Assembly (NCBI GenBank): GCA_039105265.1
Contig: JAPFFF010000064.1
Span: 372,001-436,000, forward strand
Length of the DNA stretch: 64,000 nucleotides
From: Tritrichomonas musculus
Lineage: Eukaryota; Parabasalia; Tritrichomonadida; Tritrichomonadidae
Direction of reading: 5' to 3'
Part shown: piece after piece, positions 16,561 to 26,257 of the stretch
Layout: the number at the start of each line of letters is the position of its first letter
How positions within the stretch are numbered: position 1 is the stretch's first letter
The notes under the pieces: model-generated
Told to the model about the DNA's origin: nothing
The model's database searches: none
The model's input: the letters and a program-made list of their open reading frames with translations, nothing else
Position numbers and translations under genes: made by a program

Positions 16561-16690
16561 ACATAAATGGTTCTCACAAATTGCAAAACATAAATGGTTC
16601 TCACAAATTGTAAAACATAGATGGTTCTCACAAATTACAAAACATAAATGGTTCTCACAAATTGCAAAACATAAATGGTTCTCACAAATG
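16561..16690. repeat. Tandem repeat, 27-bp unit, five copies
   Basis: Five copies of ACATAAATGGTTCTCACAAA plus TTGCAAA, with period exactly 27 bp (starts at 16561, 16588, 16615, 16642, 16669). They fill the promoter space between the divergent genes at 16539 and 16727. A related ATTTATGGTTCTTCTC pattern is found at 15118-15182, downstream of the same minus-strand gene. A regulatory role is possible. Confidence 0.85.
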
Positions 16691-16726
16691 AAGAAGCAAC
16701 GATAATTTCTTTTCTTTTTCATAAAA

Positions 16727-17059
16727 ATGGTCAAAACTTACTACATCACCAAAGACTACATCAATAATTTACCATCAGAATTTACAAGCAGCTTAAACAA
16801 AAGATATATTTCCTTTCAATACTGTCGTGCAACTTGTAAAGGATATCTTGATGGCGAAACTGAAATTCACTGTAGCTTTATACAGAGAGATGAGTATTGT
16901 GATTCTCTAGTGTGGTATGCTAATGTTGTACCTCCTGATGATAATAGAAAATATGAATTTGTAGGTACGAAAAGACAGTTTAAAGTATGGTTTACAGACA
17001 CGAATGGTAACATTATTGAGCCTGACAACTTTACACTATTTCTGAAATTAGAATATTGA
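16727..17059 (+). CDS. Polinton B unknown protein, 110 aa
   Basis: A 110-aa protein with ATG at 16727. The pattern is beta-rich (RYISFQYCRATCKGYLD, EIHCSFIQRDEYCDSLVWYA, RQFKVWFTDTNG) and ends FTLFLKLEY, so a small single beta-sandwich is plausible. It could be a minor capsid protein, but it is short for a Polinton penton protein. It lies between the calcium-loop gene and the fibre-like gene. Confidence 0.55.
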   Translation: MVKTYYITKDYINNLPSEFTSSLNKRYISFQYCRATCKGYLDGETEIHCSFIQRDEYCDSLVWYANVVPPDDNRKYEFVGTKRQFKVWFTDTNGNIIEPDNFTLFLKLEY

Positions 17060-17766
17060 ACTGGGGAAAGAGAGCGAAGCGAACATGAAGCACTATCGAT
17101 AATCATAAATGATACCTGCAATACTGACTTTCGCACATGATACCTGCAATACTGACATCTATTTTTGTTATTCTCATTTCTGATCTTCATTTCTGATACT
17201 CTCATTTCTGATCTTCATAATTGCTATTCTCAGTACTGACTTTCATCAATGATACCTACAATACTGATCTTCATAATTGCTATTCTCATTTCTGATCTTC
17301 ATCAATGATACCTACAATATTGACTTTCATAATTGTTACTCTAATAATCAATTCTCTGTTTTGTTATTCTACTTATCAAATTTCTGTTTTACTATTCTTG
17401 ACAAACCTTCCGAGTTAGTAGTGTAAATATCAAAAATCAGTATGCGGTAGGAGTATTAAATGAGGTCATTTGATAGTGAGAGTAGTTTCTCGGAAGTCTG
17501 GAATAGAATATCACATGTAGGTTTCAATATTGTGGGTAGCAATTATGAAAATCAGTATAGGGAATAGTTTTTTGAGATTTCATTTTTGTTACTACCATTT
17601 CTCTTTCTCAGTAGTGTAAATATCATTCATGAAAGTCAATATTGTAGGTAGCATTGATGAAAATCAGAAATGAGAATACCATTCATGAAAGTTGCTATTG
17701 TAAGTATCATTGTTGGTTATCACTACTCTGAGTATCATTGTTGTTGGACTTTTCTTTTTATATCAA
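17060..17766. repeat. Non-coding repeat-rich spacer with inverted repeat arms
   Basis: About 700 bp without a gene. It is built from variants of GATACCTGCAATACTGACTTTC, TTCTCATTTCTGATCTTCAT and CAATGATACCTACAATATTG. The left part (about 17280-17332) is the inverse of the right part (about 17624-17674), with only a few mismatches over some 50 bp, so the spacer can fold into a large stem. It ends at the start of the fibre-like gene. Confidence 0.7.
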
Positions 17767-20460
17767 ATGACAGGAATACTAACAAAGAAAAATGTTGAGG
17801 ATGGTGCCTTTGTATGTAGCAATTCTGGAAACAACAACACTGACTATGAATCTATATATGTTAAAGATGATGTTATTGTTGATGGAGATATGATTCTTGG
17901 AGGAATTTCTATAAAATCACAGCTTGTAAATCATGAAGAGAGAATCGCAGCTGTTGAAAATAAAGACATGACCATATATGCCAAGAAAGATGAAATACCA
18001 GACCTTACTCCATATGTGAAGAAAGATGAAATTGTTACAGTAGATTTGAGTCCATATGTTCTAAAAACTGAATTAGCAGAAGATCATTATACCGCTGCAC
18101 AAGTAGAAGAGAAATTTGTTGACGAAGATGAACTAGCATATGAGTTTAATAAGTATGAGACCAAAGAAGTTGCCGAAGAGAAGTATATTTCAAAAGACAA
18201 TGTCATAAATGATATTCCAATACAAGCTGGAGGTGAGAATATTGATTTTGAATGTAATGATCCGTATTTAACTAAATTTGTTACTCCAAATTGCGACAAA
18301 TTACTAGCCGACCTCATACAATATGGATTTTATATTGAATGTGAAAATTATGAAAATGGAAATTATGTCTTTGATAGAGATGATGGAAGTTATATATTTA
18401 GCCATGAGACGAATAAATCGTCAATAATTCGTATCATAAAGAGTTTTGATGGACTTCTCAATGGTTATTATGTTGGTCCGAGCGGATTTTTCGAGCCTCC
18501 GAAAAATGTCTCTGTTGTCAGGCTCAATACTCCAGAAGTGTCTATTGCAACAACCCAAACTCTCAAAGAATTTGCACTCAAAACTGATATCCCTACTGTT
18601 GATCTAGAACCTTATGCACTCAAAACTGAATTACCAGATCTTACTCCATATGCTAAGAAAGAAGAGATACCTACCATACCTGATCTCACACCATATGCAC
18701 TCAAGACTGATATTCCTACTGTTGATCTAGAACCTTACGCTACTACAACACGAAAGATGGACTATGAAGTTGACAGAAAGAATGGTGGACAAGCATTTGT
18801 ATTTAATTTGGCTAAGACTCCTTCGAACTTCAGTGTAAAAATAGTACTGAGGTGGACAAATTCTGCTAACGAACCAGATTGGGTAGGTGTCACAGGAGAT
18901 GTTATAAATGGTACTCTTCAAAATATAGAAGTTCAAAACGCTACTCATGATACCAAGAAAAGGTTTACATTCCCGGGGCAACAAGGATATACTCAAATTA
19001 GAATAGACACAAGCATTTCTTATTGGAAAGATGGTAAAGTCAGATTTTTATCATGTAATGACAATTTTACTAATGAGACTCTCCTAAATTATGACCCTAA
19101 TGAAACATACTTTACTGAATACGTGACTTATGGTGGTGATCTCGAACCTTATGCACTCAAAACTGATATCCCTACTGTTGATCTTACTCTATATGCACTC
19201 AAAACTGATATCCCTACAATTCCTGATCTTACACCTTATGCACTCAAAACTGATATTCCTACTGTTGATCTCGAACCTTATGCACTCAAGTCTGCTTTAG
19301 ATCTTATAAAAACAAATGTTATCAATATTGATTTTGACAAGATGACACCAATTGAGATACAAGTCAAAAATGAGAAATACTATTTGAAAAACATTGATGA
19401 TAACATGATAGTCGATACTACCAATTTCTATATCGATGCTACCAATGCTGATGGAACTAAGAAATATAAAGGCCTCAGTACTAGTTCAGAATGGATAAGA
19501 CCAGGAATTTACAAAGTCATAAGTGATTCATTTGATCCATTCTGGTTGACTTATTATACAAGCAATACTTTTAACGTATATGATGACTATAACGAACCAA
19601 CCTCATTAAAAGTAAAGGAATTCTACATTTGTAATGAACCAGCATCCGAGTCAAAAACTGTGTACTCCACAAAAATTATAGATCATGAATTGACAAAAAA
19701 GGTAGATTATAACCCTCAAGATCCTGTTGTTTATGAATCTATGTTGAAGGAATATGTAAAGACTACTGGTCAAGTATTGCTAAGAAGTCCCGAAGAATAT
19801 GGTCTTTCCTTGTTTCCGGTAGATGCTAATGAAGAAACAACAATGAGTTTCCTCATAGGTAAAGATGCGAATTCTTGCGGTAAAATTAACTACCAGATTA
19901 GAGAAAAAATGTTCACTATGGGCTTGATCAATTTGAATGCACCGTTTCTGGTCAATACTTTTAATTCAATTTCTGGAACTACTCTTACCGAAATCTATGG
20001 CAATCTTACTGTAACAGGTAAAGTAACATCAGCAAACAGCACAACTATTACACATCTCGCACCTATAGAAGCTGGGGAAGAAATATCTGACTTCAAAGTT
20101 GGAAAACCAGTGTTTATGTCAGGTCATGTGTACAAGAGAGAGAGAAGTGTTTGGATTTCATCATCAGCAACAGACAGTACTGATTGTATATGTTCTGTAG
20201 TCATAGATGGATCATGGAAAGAGTTTGTTGGTGTTGTTACTAATGTGGATGAAGAAAACGGTAATATAACTTTTGCTACACATGGAGACTACCTTTTCTA
20301 TGTTGACGATGCTAACATTTATGCTGTAGGAGATGTGCTGTTGTATGATGGCAGGATCTTAGATGAGGATTATGCTATGACTTTACGCATTCAGCAATCA
20401 ATAGTTGGAAAAGTAAGTGCAAAAATAAATGAACATACACTAGCATTATTCAAATCGTGA
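17767..20460 (+). CDS. Polinton B fibre-like protein
   Basis: An 897-aa protein counted from the first ATG at 17767. Several blocks of a short repeat, PYALKTDIPTVDLE and PYALKTDIPTIPDLT, occur around residues 90-125, 270-330 and 455-515, separated by globular segments. Such KTDIP/DL..YA repeats with a proline every few residues resemble the shaft repeats of trimeric virus and phage fibres. The C-terminal 150 residues form a beta-rich domain (PVFMSGHVYKRERSVW, GDYLFYVDDANIYAVGDVLL). A role as a receptor-binding or surface fibre is inferred from repeat architecture. The repeat units are very similar at DNA level, indicating recent unit duplication. Confidence 0.6.
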   Translation: MTGILTKKNVEDGAFVCSNSGNNNTDYESIYVKDDVIVDGDMILGGISIKSQLVNHEERIAAVENKDMTIYAKKDEIPDLTPYVKKDEIVTVDLSPYVLKTELAEDHYTAAQVEEKFVDEDELAYEFNKYETKEVAEEKYISKDNVINDIPIQAGGENIDFECNDPYLTKFVTPNCDKLLADLIQYGFYIECENYENGNYVFDRDDGSYIFSHETNKSSIIRIIKSFDGLLNGYYVGPSGFFEPPKNVSVVRLNTPEVSIATTQTLKEFALKTDIPTVDLEPYALKTELPDLTPYAKKEEIPTIPDLTPYALKTDIPTVDLEPYATTTRKMDYEVDRKNGGQAFVFNLAKTPSNFSVKIVLRWTNSANEPDWVGVTGDVINGTLQNIEVQNATHDTKKRFTFPGQQGYTQIRIDTSISYWKDGKVRFLSCNDNFTNETLLNYDPNETYFTEYVTYGGDLEPYALKTDIPTVDLTLYALKTDIPTIPDLTPYALKTDIPTVDLEPYALKSALDLIKTNVINIDFDKMTPIEIQVKNEKYYLKNIDDNMIVDTTNFYIDATNADGTKKYKGLSTSSEWIRPGIYKVISDSFDPFWLTYYTSNTFNVYDDYNEPTSLKVKEFYICNEPASESKTVYSTKIIDHELTKKVDYNPQDPVVYESMLKEYVKTTGQVLLRSPEEYGLSLFPVDANEETTMSFLIGKDANSCGKINYQIREKMFTMGLINLNAPFLVNTFNSISGTTLTEIYGNLTVTGKVTSANSTTITHLAPIEAGEEISDFKVGKPVFMSGHVYKRERSVWISSSATDSTDCICSVVIDGSWKEFVGVVTNVDEENGNITFATHGDYLFYVDDANIYAVGDVLLYDGRILDEDYAMTLRIQQSIVGKVSAKINEHTLALFKS

Positions 20461-20587
20461 GAGACATTCATTCATGGTTGCTATCATTTAGCTCGTTCAC
20501 TTGTCATTGCAATTTATGGTTGCTATCATTCATGGTTTCATTCATTGCTATCATTCATGGTTTCATTCATTGCTTTTTTTTCATTGC
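20461..20587. repeat. Tandem repeat of CATTCATGGTTGCTATCATT variants
   Basis: The short spacer between the convergent fibre gene and the 188-aa gene is built of repeated TTCATTCATGGTTGCTATC and ATGGTTTCATTCATTGCTATC units. No gene fits here. Confidence 0.7.
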
Positions 20588-21154
20588 TTACACTACAATC
20601 TTCAAGCTCACACCATATCTTATAAATTGTGTATAGATTTCGTTATAACCATACTTTAGATCTTCAGCTTTGTTATTTTTGTATACCAGAATTTTGTCGA
20701 TCTTGATGAACTTACTATTGACGCCGCTACACCCACACCCAACATCTGACTCATCTAATACTAACTCTATTTTGTCGGCATCTGTTAAAAGTTTAATCAT
20801 GTTCATCAGCAATTTACTATCACAAACTACATAACTATTGATTTTCAGAGGATTTGTTTCATACATGGCAACCAGCATTTCTAGAAATTTGTTTTTCTTC
20901 TCAAGTGAATCAAGTTCAGTGCCCAAATCTGCTATACCTCTGCTTGTTGCTTGTACTGATGGAAATGCTGATGGTGTCGTCTGTGAAGTAAAATTTACTG
21001 GAGACACTTGAGGATATGAAACTTGTGGTGGATTAGGAGGTTGGGTACTTTTGTTAGGAGTTATTTTTATGTTAACATTTGTGTTCTGCTCTTGTTTTAC
21101 ACTAGCGTCATTCTCACTTGATAAAATTCTAGCTTGGCGAAGAGTGTTAGACAT
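20588..21154 (-). CDS. Polinton B unknown protein, 188 aa
   Basis: ATG at 21154. The N-terminal 75 residues are Pro/Gln/Ser-rich and likely disordered (PPNPPQVSYPQVSP). A short coiled coil follows (LGTELDSLEKKNKFLEML, about residues 77-94) and then a compact alpha-beta domain with a Cys-Gly-Cys (SDVGCGCSGV). No family recognised. The layout suggests a scaffold or adaptor protein. It is convergent with the fibre gene. Confidence 0.55.
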   Translation of the reverse strand: MSNTLRQARILSSENDASVKQEQNTNVNIKITPNKSTQPPNPPQVSYPQVSPVNFTSQTTPSAFPSVQATSRGIADLGTELDSLEKKNKFLEMLVAMYETNPLKINSYVVCDSKLLMNMIKLLTDADKIELVLDESDVGCGCSGVNSKFIKIDKILVYKNNKAEDLKYGYNEIYTQFIRYGVSLKIVV

Positions 21155-21181
21155 TTAATAACCAACAAGAAACAAAAATGC

Positions 21182-21412
21182 TCATGAATAATAATTAGAA
21201 ATTGCTCGGTTTAATAATCTTCTAACTCTCATATCTCTCTCATATTTGGCTTGTAATTTCTGTCTTTTCATAATTCCTTTCTCATCTTCGGGCATAGGTG
21301 TATTAAGAACTCGTCTGTAATATTGAAGTCTACTGTTGATCTGTTTTAATGTTTGAGTTGCAAATGTACTTCTCTGATGTGGTCTTCGGAGTGGGGGTAA
21401 CGTCATTGACAT
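21182..21412 (-). CDS. Polinton B small basic protein, 76 aa
   Basis: I start at ATG 21412 (MSMTLPPLRRPHQRS). The 76-aa product is very rich in Arg/Lys/Gln and helical (QINSRLQYYRRVLNTP, RQKLQAKYERDMRVRRLL), which suggests DNA or RNA binding, perhaps a core or condensing protein. Only 20 bp separate its ATG from the integrase ATG on the other strand, so the two must share a minimal promoter region. Confidence 0.5.
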   Translation of the reverse strand: MSMTLPPLRRPHQRSTFATQTLKQINSRLQYYRRVLNTPMPEDEKGIMKRQKLQAKYERDMRVRRLLNRAISNYYS

Positions 21413-21432
21413 TTTTAGTTGAAATAAAAAGT

Positions 21433-22563
21433 ATGAATGTGTTTTCGTCAGCATTTGAAGGTGTGAGAATAGAGCAGCTCGTAAATGAAAACCCTAAAAA
21501 GCTCACCTACAACGAATTTAACTTACTTATGCAAAACTTTAGGCCCACAAAGAGGAAGCTAGATAATTGGTATAAAGAATATGAGAAAAGGTATATCAGA
21601 AAATATGGTGATTTATTAGTGGAGCCACCTATTAATAACCTCATAGGATTCAAGTCCAAAAATAAGGTAGCAAGGTTACAAGAATTAGAGAGTAGACTTA
21701 GGAAGAACACAGAAGAGATCCACAGTAATAATTTTCCATTAAAGGAGAACATCAAAAAGTTTCAGCTGCACTCTGTCACTAGTAGATATACATACTTGAT
21801 AGACTTGATGCAGACTCAGGATATTGTGTACCTTATTGCTATCAACATTAATACTCGTTACTTATTTGCTAGACCTGTGAATGTAGCAGTGAATAACGGT
21901 AATAGAGTCATAACTAGGGAAATCAAATCAGCGCAGGTATTTATTAATGCTCTTGGTGATATGGTAGACTTTGATAATCTATATGTTGAGAAGTTAATAG
22001 GGGATGCAGAAAAAGCTTTCTTCTCTGAGGAGGCTATCAATGTTTACCATGATTTTCCACAAAGAATTAAGTTTGAAAAAGTGAGAAGACAAAAAGTGGG
22101 AGGGCATACAGAACCTTTGCATTCATCATTGGGAATCATAGATAGAGTTATACGTACTATTCGTGATATGGCTTACTTAATGAAAGTAGAAAGAATTACG
22201 CCGAACATTATGAGTGAAATAGTTTGGCAGTACAACAATAGCCCACACAAAACTCTATCTAAGTATGCAGGATTTGATGTAACTCCAAAGATGGTGCAAG
22301 ATGATGCAGACCTAGAAGAATTCATAGTAAGGAAGATCGTACAAGAGAACTATGAAATTATGAACAGAAAAGATTGGAAATTAGAAAATGGGACTAATGT
22401 AAAGGTCTACAATCCTAAAGATACAATGATGAAAAGAAGAAGGGTTATACAGCCTGGAGAACATTTTGTTGTTGGTTATGAAGATGGTTTGTATAGAGTG
22501 AGAGATGACAAAAATAATGAGCAAGTAGTACCGAGATATAGATTAAAGAAGATGTATGGTTAA
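21433..22563 (+). CDS. Polinton integrase (retroviral-type, rve)
   Basis: A 376-aa integrase from ATG 21433. A central catalytic domain of about 140 residues shows the expected blocks: a YLIDLMQ strand near residue 117, LIGDAEKAFFSEE near residue 190, and HSSLGIIDRVIRTIRDM near residue 230, followed by the WQYNNSPHKTL signature. The C-terminal 60 residues (KVYNPKDTMMKRRRVIQPGEHFVVGYEDGLYRV... region) form a small beta barrel/chromo-like DNA-binding tail. The family inserts Polinton DNA with 5-6 bp target duplications, in keeping with the 5 bp seen here. It is convergent with the polymerase gene. It could also act on the ends of the nested satellite. Confidence 0.88.
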   Translation: MNVFSSAFEGVRIEQLVNENPKKLTYNEFNLLMQNFRPTKRKLDNWYKEYEKRYIRKYGDLLVEPPINNLIGFKSKNKVARLQELESRLRKNTEEIHSNNFPLKENIKKFQLHSVTSRYTYLIDLMQTQDIVYLIAININTRYLFARPVNVAVNNGNRVITREIKSAQVFINALGDMVDFDNLYVEKLIGDAEKAFFSEEAINVYHDFPQRIKFEKVRRQKVGGHTEPLHSSLGIIDRVIRTIRDMAYLMKVERITPNIMSEIVWQYNNSPHKTLSKYAGFDVTPKMVQDDADLEEFIVRKIVQENYEIMNRKDWKLENGTNVKVYNPKDTMMKRRRVIQPGEHFVVGYEDGLYRVRDDKNNEQVVPRYRLKKMYG

Positions 22564-22647
22564 AAACATTGCTCTCCCCATGCCTCCAATTATGGATCGC
22601 ACCAAATATGAAAAGAAAAATATGGTTAAAATTTTTTTGATGCTCAT

Positions 22648-25600
22648 TCATGGTCCTTCTTCATAGTTTGTTTTGATCTTTCTTTTGAATTTCGTAAGTG
22701 TAGAGATAGTCATATTTGAATTGAACTTGAAACATGGCTGCCCTTGAGTAAGATCAAACGTAATTGAGTTTCCATTGTAGAGATGCTCGTAAAGTTTCAT
22801 ATAATCGCCACCAAATTGTTTTGCCGCATGTTTGATAGAATTTAATGTTAGACCTTTACCACGAATCATAAAATCTATATCACCTGTAGAGTCCATGAGC
22901 TTGTCGATATACATTTTCTTCATGAGGAAATAACTTTCAATAGCAACAGGCATCTCATTGTGGTTGTTAATTGTTGGGAAATCACTATGGAATTGTCCTA
23001 AATCACTACCTATGAGTTCTCTTCCGTACATTTCTTTATAGGCTTTCTCAAGTTTGGGTAAATCGTTGAGTTCTATGTGCATGCTATCTGTATCTTGGTA
23101 ATATATGTGACATCCTATATCGTAGGCCAGACACATAACTTCATTCATGATTCTCTTACTCATGGATAGAACTTGTATGCCTAGTAATGAGAAATTAAAA
23201 TGATCGTCTATAGGCTTGAGTACTTTTAATGCATGTAGTTTTGAGTTATGAAGTTGGACATCTTCTTTGATCTTCATGTAATTCTTCTTCCAATACTTCT
23301 CTAATTCATCTCCCTCACACAAATACTTGAACTCTTTATCTGTGGGCCTCTCAATAGTTTTACCATAGCAGCTGTTCATGATAAGTTTGTATAAGTTCTG
23401 TAATGGATTTTTTTGCTTCTTGTATTCGAGTCTCTTATTGAAGATTTCCCTAATGATTTTTTGAATTGTGTAATCTTTCTTACCGTCCCAGTAGTATCCT
23501 CTCAGTAATGTAAACTCTATCTTCTGGAAATTAATGAGATCTTCAAGGTAAATATTATCAACGATCATCTTCACGGGCTCTCCATTCTCTATTCTGTCAT
23601 CATTTAAGTTCAGTCCATTAACTTTGCGAACTAACAATGGGAAAGGGTAATGTTTGTTTACTTTTGTGACCTCAATTTCGACAACATAAGCACTTTGCTT
23701 AGAGAGGAATTCCATATTGAGATTCTCTTTTTCAATAACTTTAGGAGTGCCACTTACGGTATATAAGCGTGCCATAGCAGACGGATACAAAGATACTGCA
23801 TCGAAATCGCATAACTTCTTTTGTGTGTGCCATTTCTTGTTGTATGCAGTCATACATCTCCCACCGTAAATAGCATGTGAACAAAAGTAACGAGGGACAC
23901 CACCTAATTTATATAAGTCGTGATCATAATAGACTTTGTTATTGAAAACTTCATTAGCGAGAGAAGAAATGGAGACAAAGTTGAAAGGATCTATATTGAA
24001 ATCTTTAATGAAACCATCTCTGAATTTATTAAAGCCTTGTCGTAAAATGTTCACGTCTTGGGTGCAATAGAATTCTGCATACTTGTACATGTCAAATGTG
24101 GTATCAGAGAGACGACAGCCAATAATGTCTAAGTTGTGGCGGAATTGTTGTTTTGTTTCTTCGGTCCATCTCTTATCTTCATTTTCTCCTGCTTCATTAA
24201 TCACGCCAACATTCTTCTTGAGTCTCTCCATGGTGTAATATTTGTAGGGGAAAACTTCTTTCTGTCCACTATCGAGATTAAACATTGATGGTAATTGTGA
24301 TAACTTACATGAGAGAATAGGAAGTGTGTCACGGAAATAGAGTGTTTTAGATTTGTAGACAATTGTGCCTTTCATAAATTTGTTACCCTTAATGACAGAC
24401 TTCCTTATGCCATATGAACAAAGAAATCTAATGTCGTAAGCAAGATTGTGAAAGTACACTACAGAGAAATCAGGAAGGAAATCCAGAAATGAAACACTAC
24501 AATTTTCTCCTTTAAATGTTTTTGTTATTGTGCCATCTTTGGACTGAAGAACGAACATGTATGGACGATGAATGTCTCCAGAAGTGTCAGCCTCAGAATC
24601 GCAGTACCAATAACTCTTTTTATCATTGATTTCAATTGTCTTCTTCTTCATTGTTTTTGGTTTAATAAGTTGAGTGCAGGATTGTTCGTCATAATCAAGA
24701 TTAATTCCTGTGACATCCTTCTTGATATCATTATTGAAAATAGTTTTGAGAATACAACCGTCTCCGAAATTTAATGGACGAAAATAATTGTTCTTCATCA
24801 ATGCCCTCACTAAATTGGAAGAACTAATGAAATGTCTTGCCTTCCTCCAATGATTGCTGTTGTACTCCATGTTAGCCTTGTCCGGTGAAAGCTCTGCGAG
24901 ATGAGAAATGTAGTATGTAGAAAATGGTGTCAGCTCTTCAATAAAGTAGTGTTTCTCGTAAATGTTGAATTTGTGAGTACGATTTGGTTCTGCTTTCTCG
25001 ATTCCTATGTATGAATTCTTCCCTATTGATTTCTTCTTGTTTTTGGAATTCGCGTCTTCATTAATGAATGAAACACTGATGTGGATCTTAAATTCTTGAC
25101 ATAGATTGTTGATAGCAGAATTGGAGAGATATCTGTTGTTGATTCTTAGTCGCATTTGATTAAGTGTTTCATCATCATAGCACCCTGTTTGTTGAAGAGC
25201 ATATATGAAGCAGCAGTCATCGAGTTCTTTTCGTTGTTTACCTTTACTGTTGGCAAGAGTGTCGAAAATTTGTAGGCGAGTCAGGTATTTTACTATCTCC
25301 TGTGGGCAGCTATCTTTGACTAAGAATTGAAAGAAAGAACCACCACGATCAGCATTACTTTTTACATTTTTGGTTTTACTGAAGATGAGTTGAGAAAAGA
25401 GAGACCATTCTGGGAGTTCCATGCTACCTTTCTCATAAAAGTACTCAGGTTTTACATCATCCATGTCAAATATAAAGTGCTTCTTAGTAAAGTTTTCCAT
25501 TAGTTTGTTAAAAGCTTCTGGTGTCAAAGGTAAAGTCCGCCATTCATTATTAACTTTGAATCTGAGTTTGTATTGATTTGTGACAGAGAAGTTCTTGACA

Positions 25601-25965
25601 ATAGTGTTGAAGAAATTATGAAGAGCAGGAAATAGTAAATCTCTACCGCGGTTCGTAAGTTGTTCGAAATTGATGTGCCACTCCTCAGGTGAATCATAAA
25701 GTTTCTTCATAATTGCATCCACTATTTTTTCTTGTTCGTCTTTGAGCTTGATGAAATCGTTATAAGTGATCTTAACAAATGAATCATCTTTTGTGGTATT
25801 CCTCCATATGTTGTTCTTCAAGTTCTTCAAAAAGTAGTTATCATTATTGTCAATGTATCGTGGTATATCTTTTGGAGGTGGCGCTTGGGGAATTTCATCT
25901 TTCGCGGGCACTTCTTCTTTTTGGTTTGTTACTTTTGCTTTTTCATTTTGCTCTATACCTTTCAT
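22648..25965 (-). CDS. Protein-primed DNA polymerase B of Polinton
   Basis: An 1105-aa family B polymerase from ATG 25965. Exonuclease motifs are seen at YCDSEAD (454-460), FHNLAYDIRF (505-514) and YCTQDVN (633-639). Polymerase motif A is DFDAVSLYPS (720-729), motif B is KLIMNSCYGKT (860-870) and motif C is YYQDTDS (955-961); a late RGKG segment follows. Insertions typical of protein-primed enzymes lie between A and B. Residues about 240-345 contain DDCCFIYALQ (249-258) and KHYFI (338-342), resembling the Cys and His boxes of OTU-type cysteine proteases. The enzyme would copy the linear element from its terminal repeats. It ends 84 bp from the integrase stop, in convergent orientation, and starts 3 bp after the stop of the small gene upstream. 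Confidence 0.93.
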   Translation of the reverse strand: MKGIEQNEKAKVTNQKEEVPAKDEIPQAPPPKDIPRYIDNNDNYFLKNLKNNIWRNTTKDDSFVKITYNDFIKLKDEQEKIVDAIMKKLYDSPEEWHINFEQLTNRGRDLLFPALHNFFNTIVKNFSVTNQYKLRFKVNNEWRTLPLTPEAFNKLMENFTKKHFIFDMDDVKPEYFYEKGSMELPEWSLFSQLIFSKTKNVKSNADRGGSFFQFLVKDSCPQEIVKYLTRLQIFDTLANSKGKQRKELDDCCFIYALQQTGCYDDETLNQMRLRINNRYLSNSAINNLCQEFKIHISVSFINEDANSKNKKKSIGKNSYIGIEKAEPNRTHKFNIYEKHYFIEELTPFSTYYISHLAELSPDKANMEYNSNHWRKARHFISSSNLVRALMKNNYFRPLNFGDGCILKTIFNNDIKKDVTGINLDYDEQSCTQLIKPKTMKKKTIEINDKKSYWYCDSEADTSGDIHRPYMFVLQSKDGTITKTFKGENCSVSFLDFLPDFSVVYFHNLAYDIRFLCSYGIRKSVIKGNKFMKGTIVYKSKTLYFRDTLPILSCKLSQLPSMFNLDSGQKEVFPYKYYTMERLKKNVGVINEAGENEDKRWTEETKQQFRHNLDIIGCRLSDTTFDMYKYAEFYCTQDVNILRQGFNKFRDGFIKDFNIDPFNFVSISSLANEVFNNKVYYDHDLYKLGGVPRYFCSHAIYGGRCMTAYNKKWHTQKKLCDFDAVSLYPSAMARLYTVSGTPKVIEKENLNMEFLSKQSAYVVEIEVTKVNKHYPFPLLVRKVNGLNLNDDRIENGEPVKMIVDNIYLEDLINFQKIEFTLLRGYYWDGKKDYTIQKIIREIFNKRLEYKKQKNPLQNLYKLIMNSCYGKTIERPTDKEFKYLCEGDELEKYWKKNYMKIKEDVQLHNSKLHALKVLKPIDDHFNFSLLGIQVLSMSKRIMNEVMCLAYDIGCHIYYQDTDSMHIELNDLPKLEKAYKEMYGRELIGSDLGQFHSDFPTINNHNEMPVAIESYFLMKKMYIDKLMDSTGDIDFMIRGKGLTLNSIKHAAKQFGGDYMKLYEHLYNGNSITFDLTQGQPCFKFNSNMTISTLTKFKRKIKTNYEEGP

Positions 25966-25968
25966 GAA

Positions 25969-26151
25969 CTAGAACATAGCTTCATAAATGTTGTCACCAT
26001 CGTAACCATGATGTAAAATCTCATATGCAATAGTTTCTATGAGTTCGTTCTTGCTATCAAATAAGTCATCTTCTTCTGTGACCTCCTCATTTACAATCAG
26101 GCTCAGGAGTTCATATAATTTTGGTGTTGGTGTATCTTCTAGTTTTGTCAT
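25969..26151 (-). CDS. Polinton B small acidic protein, 60 aa
   Basis: ATG at 26151 gives a 60-aa acidic protein (LIVNEEVTEEDDLFDSKNEL, then YEILHHGYDGDNIYEAMF). The open frame extends a little upstream but the ATG at 26151 is the natural start. It sits 3 bp upstream of the polymerase gene on the same strand, so the two may be cotranscribed. No family recognised. Confidence 0.45.
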   Translation of the reverse strand: MTKLEDTPTPKLYELLSLIVNEEVTEEDDLFDSKNELIETIAYEILHHGYDGDNIYEAMF

Positions 26152-26257
26152 TTGCGTTGTTTTATGTTTGATAAAAAAATAAAGAAACAAACATTATGTT
26201 TAATAAATGGAATTCAGAATTTAGTCACAAACAAAAACCATCTAAAAATATTCTCGA

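Noticed and set aside
16540-16734. N-terminal extension of the calcium-loop protein made of repeated ICENHLCF units
   Set aside because: It is the translation of the 27-bp promoter-region tandem repeat; an ATG with a normal N-terminus lies at 16539.
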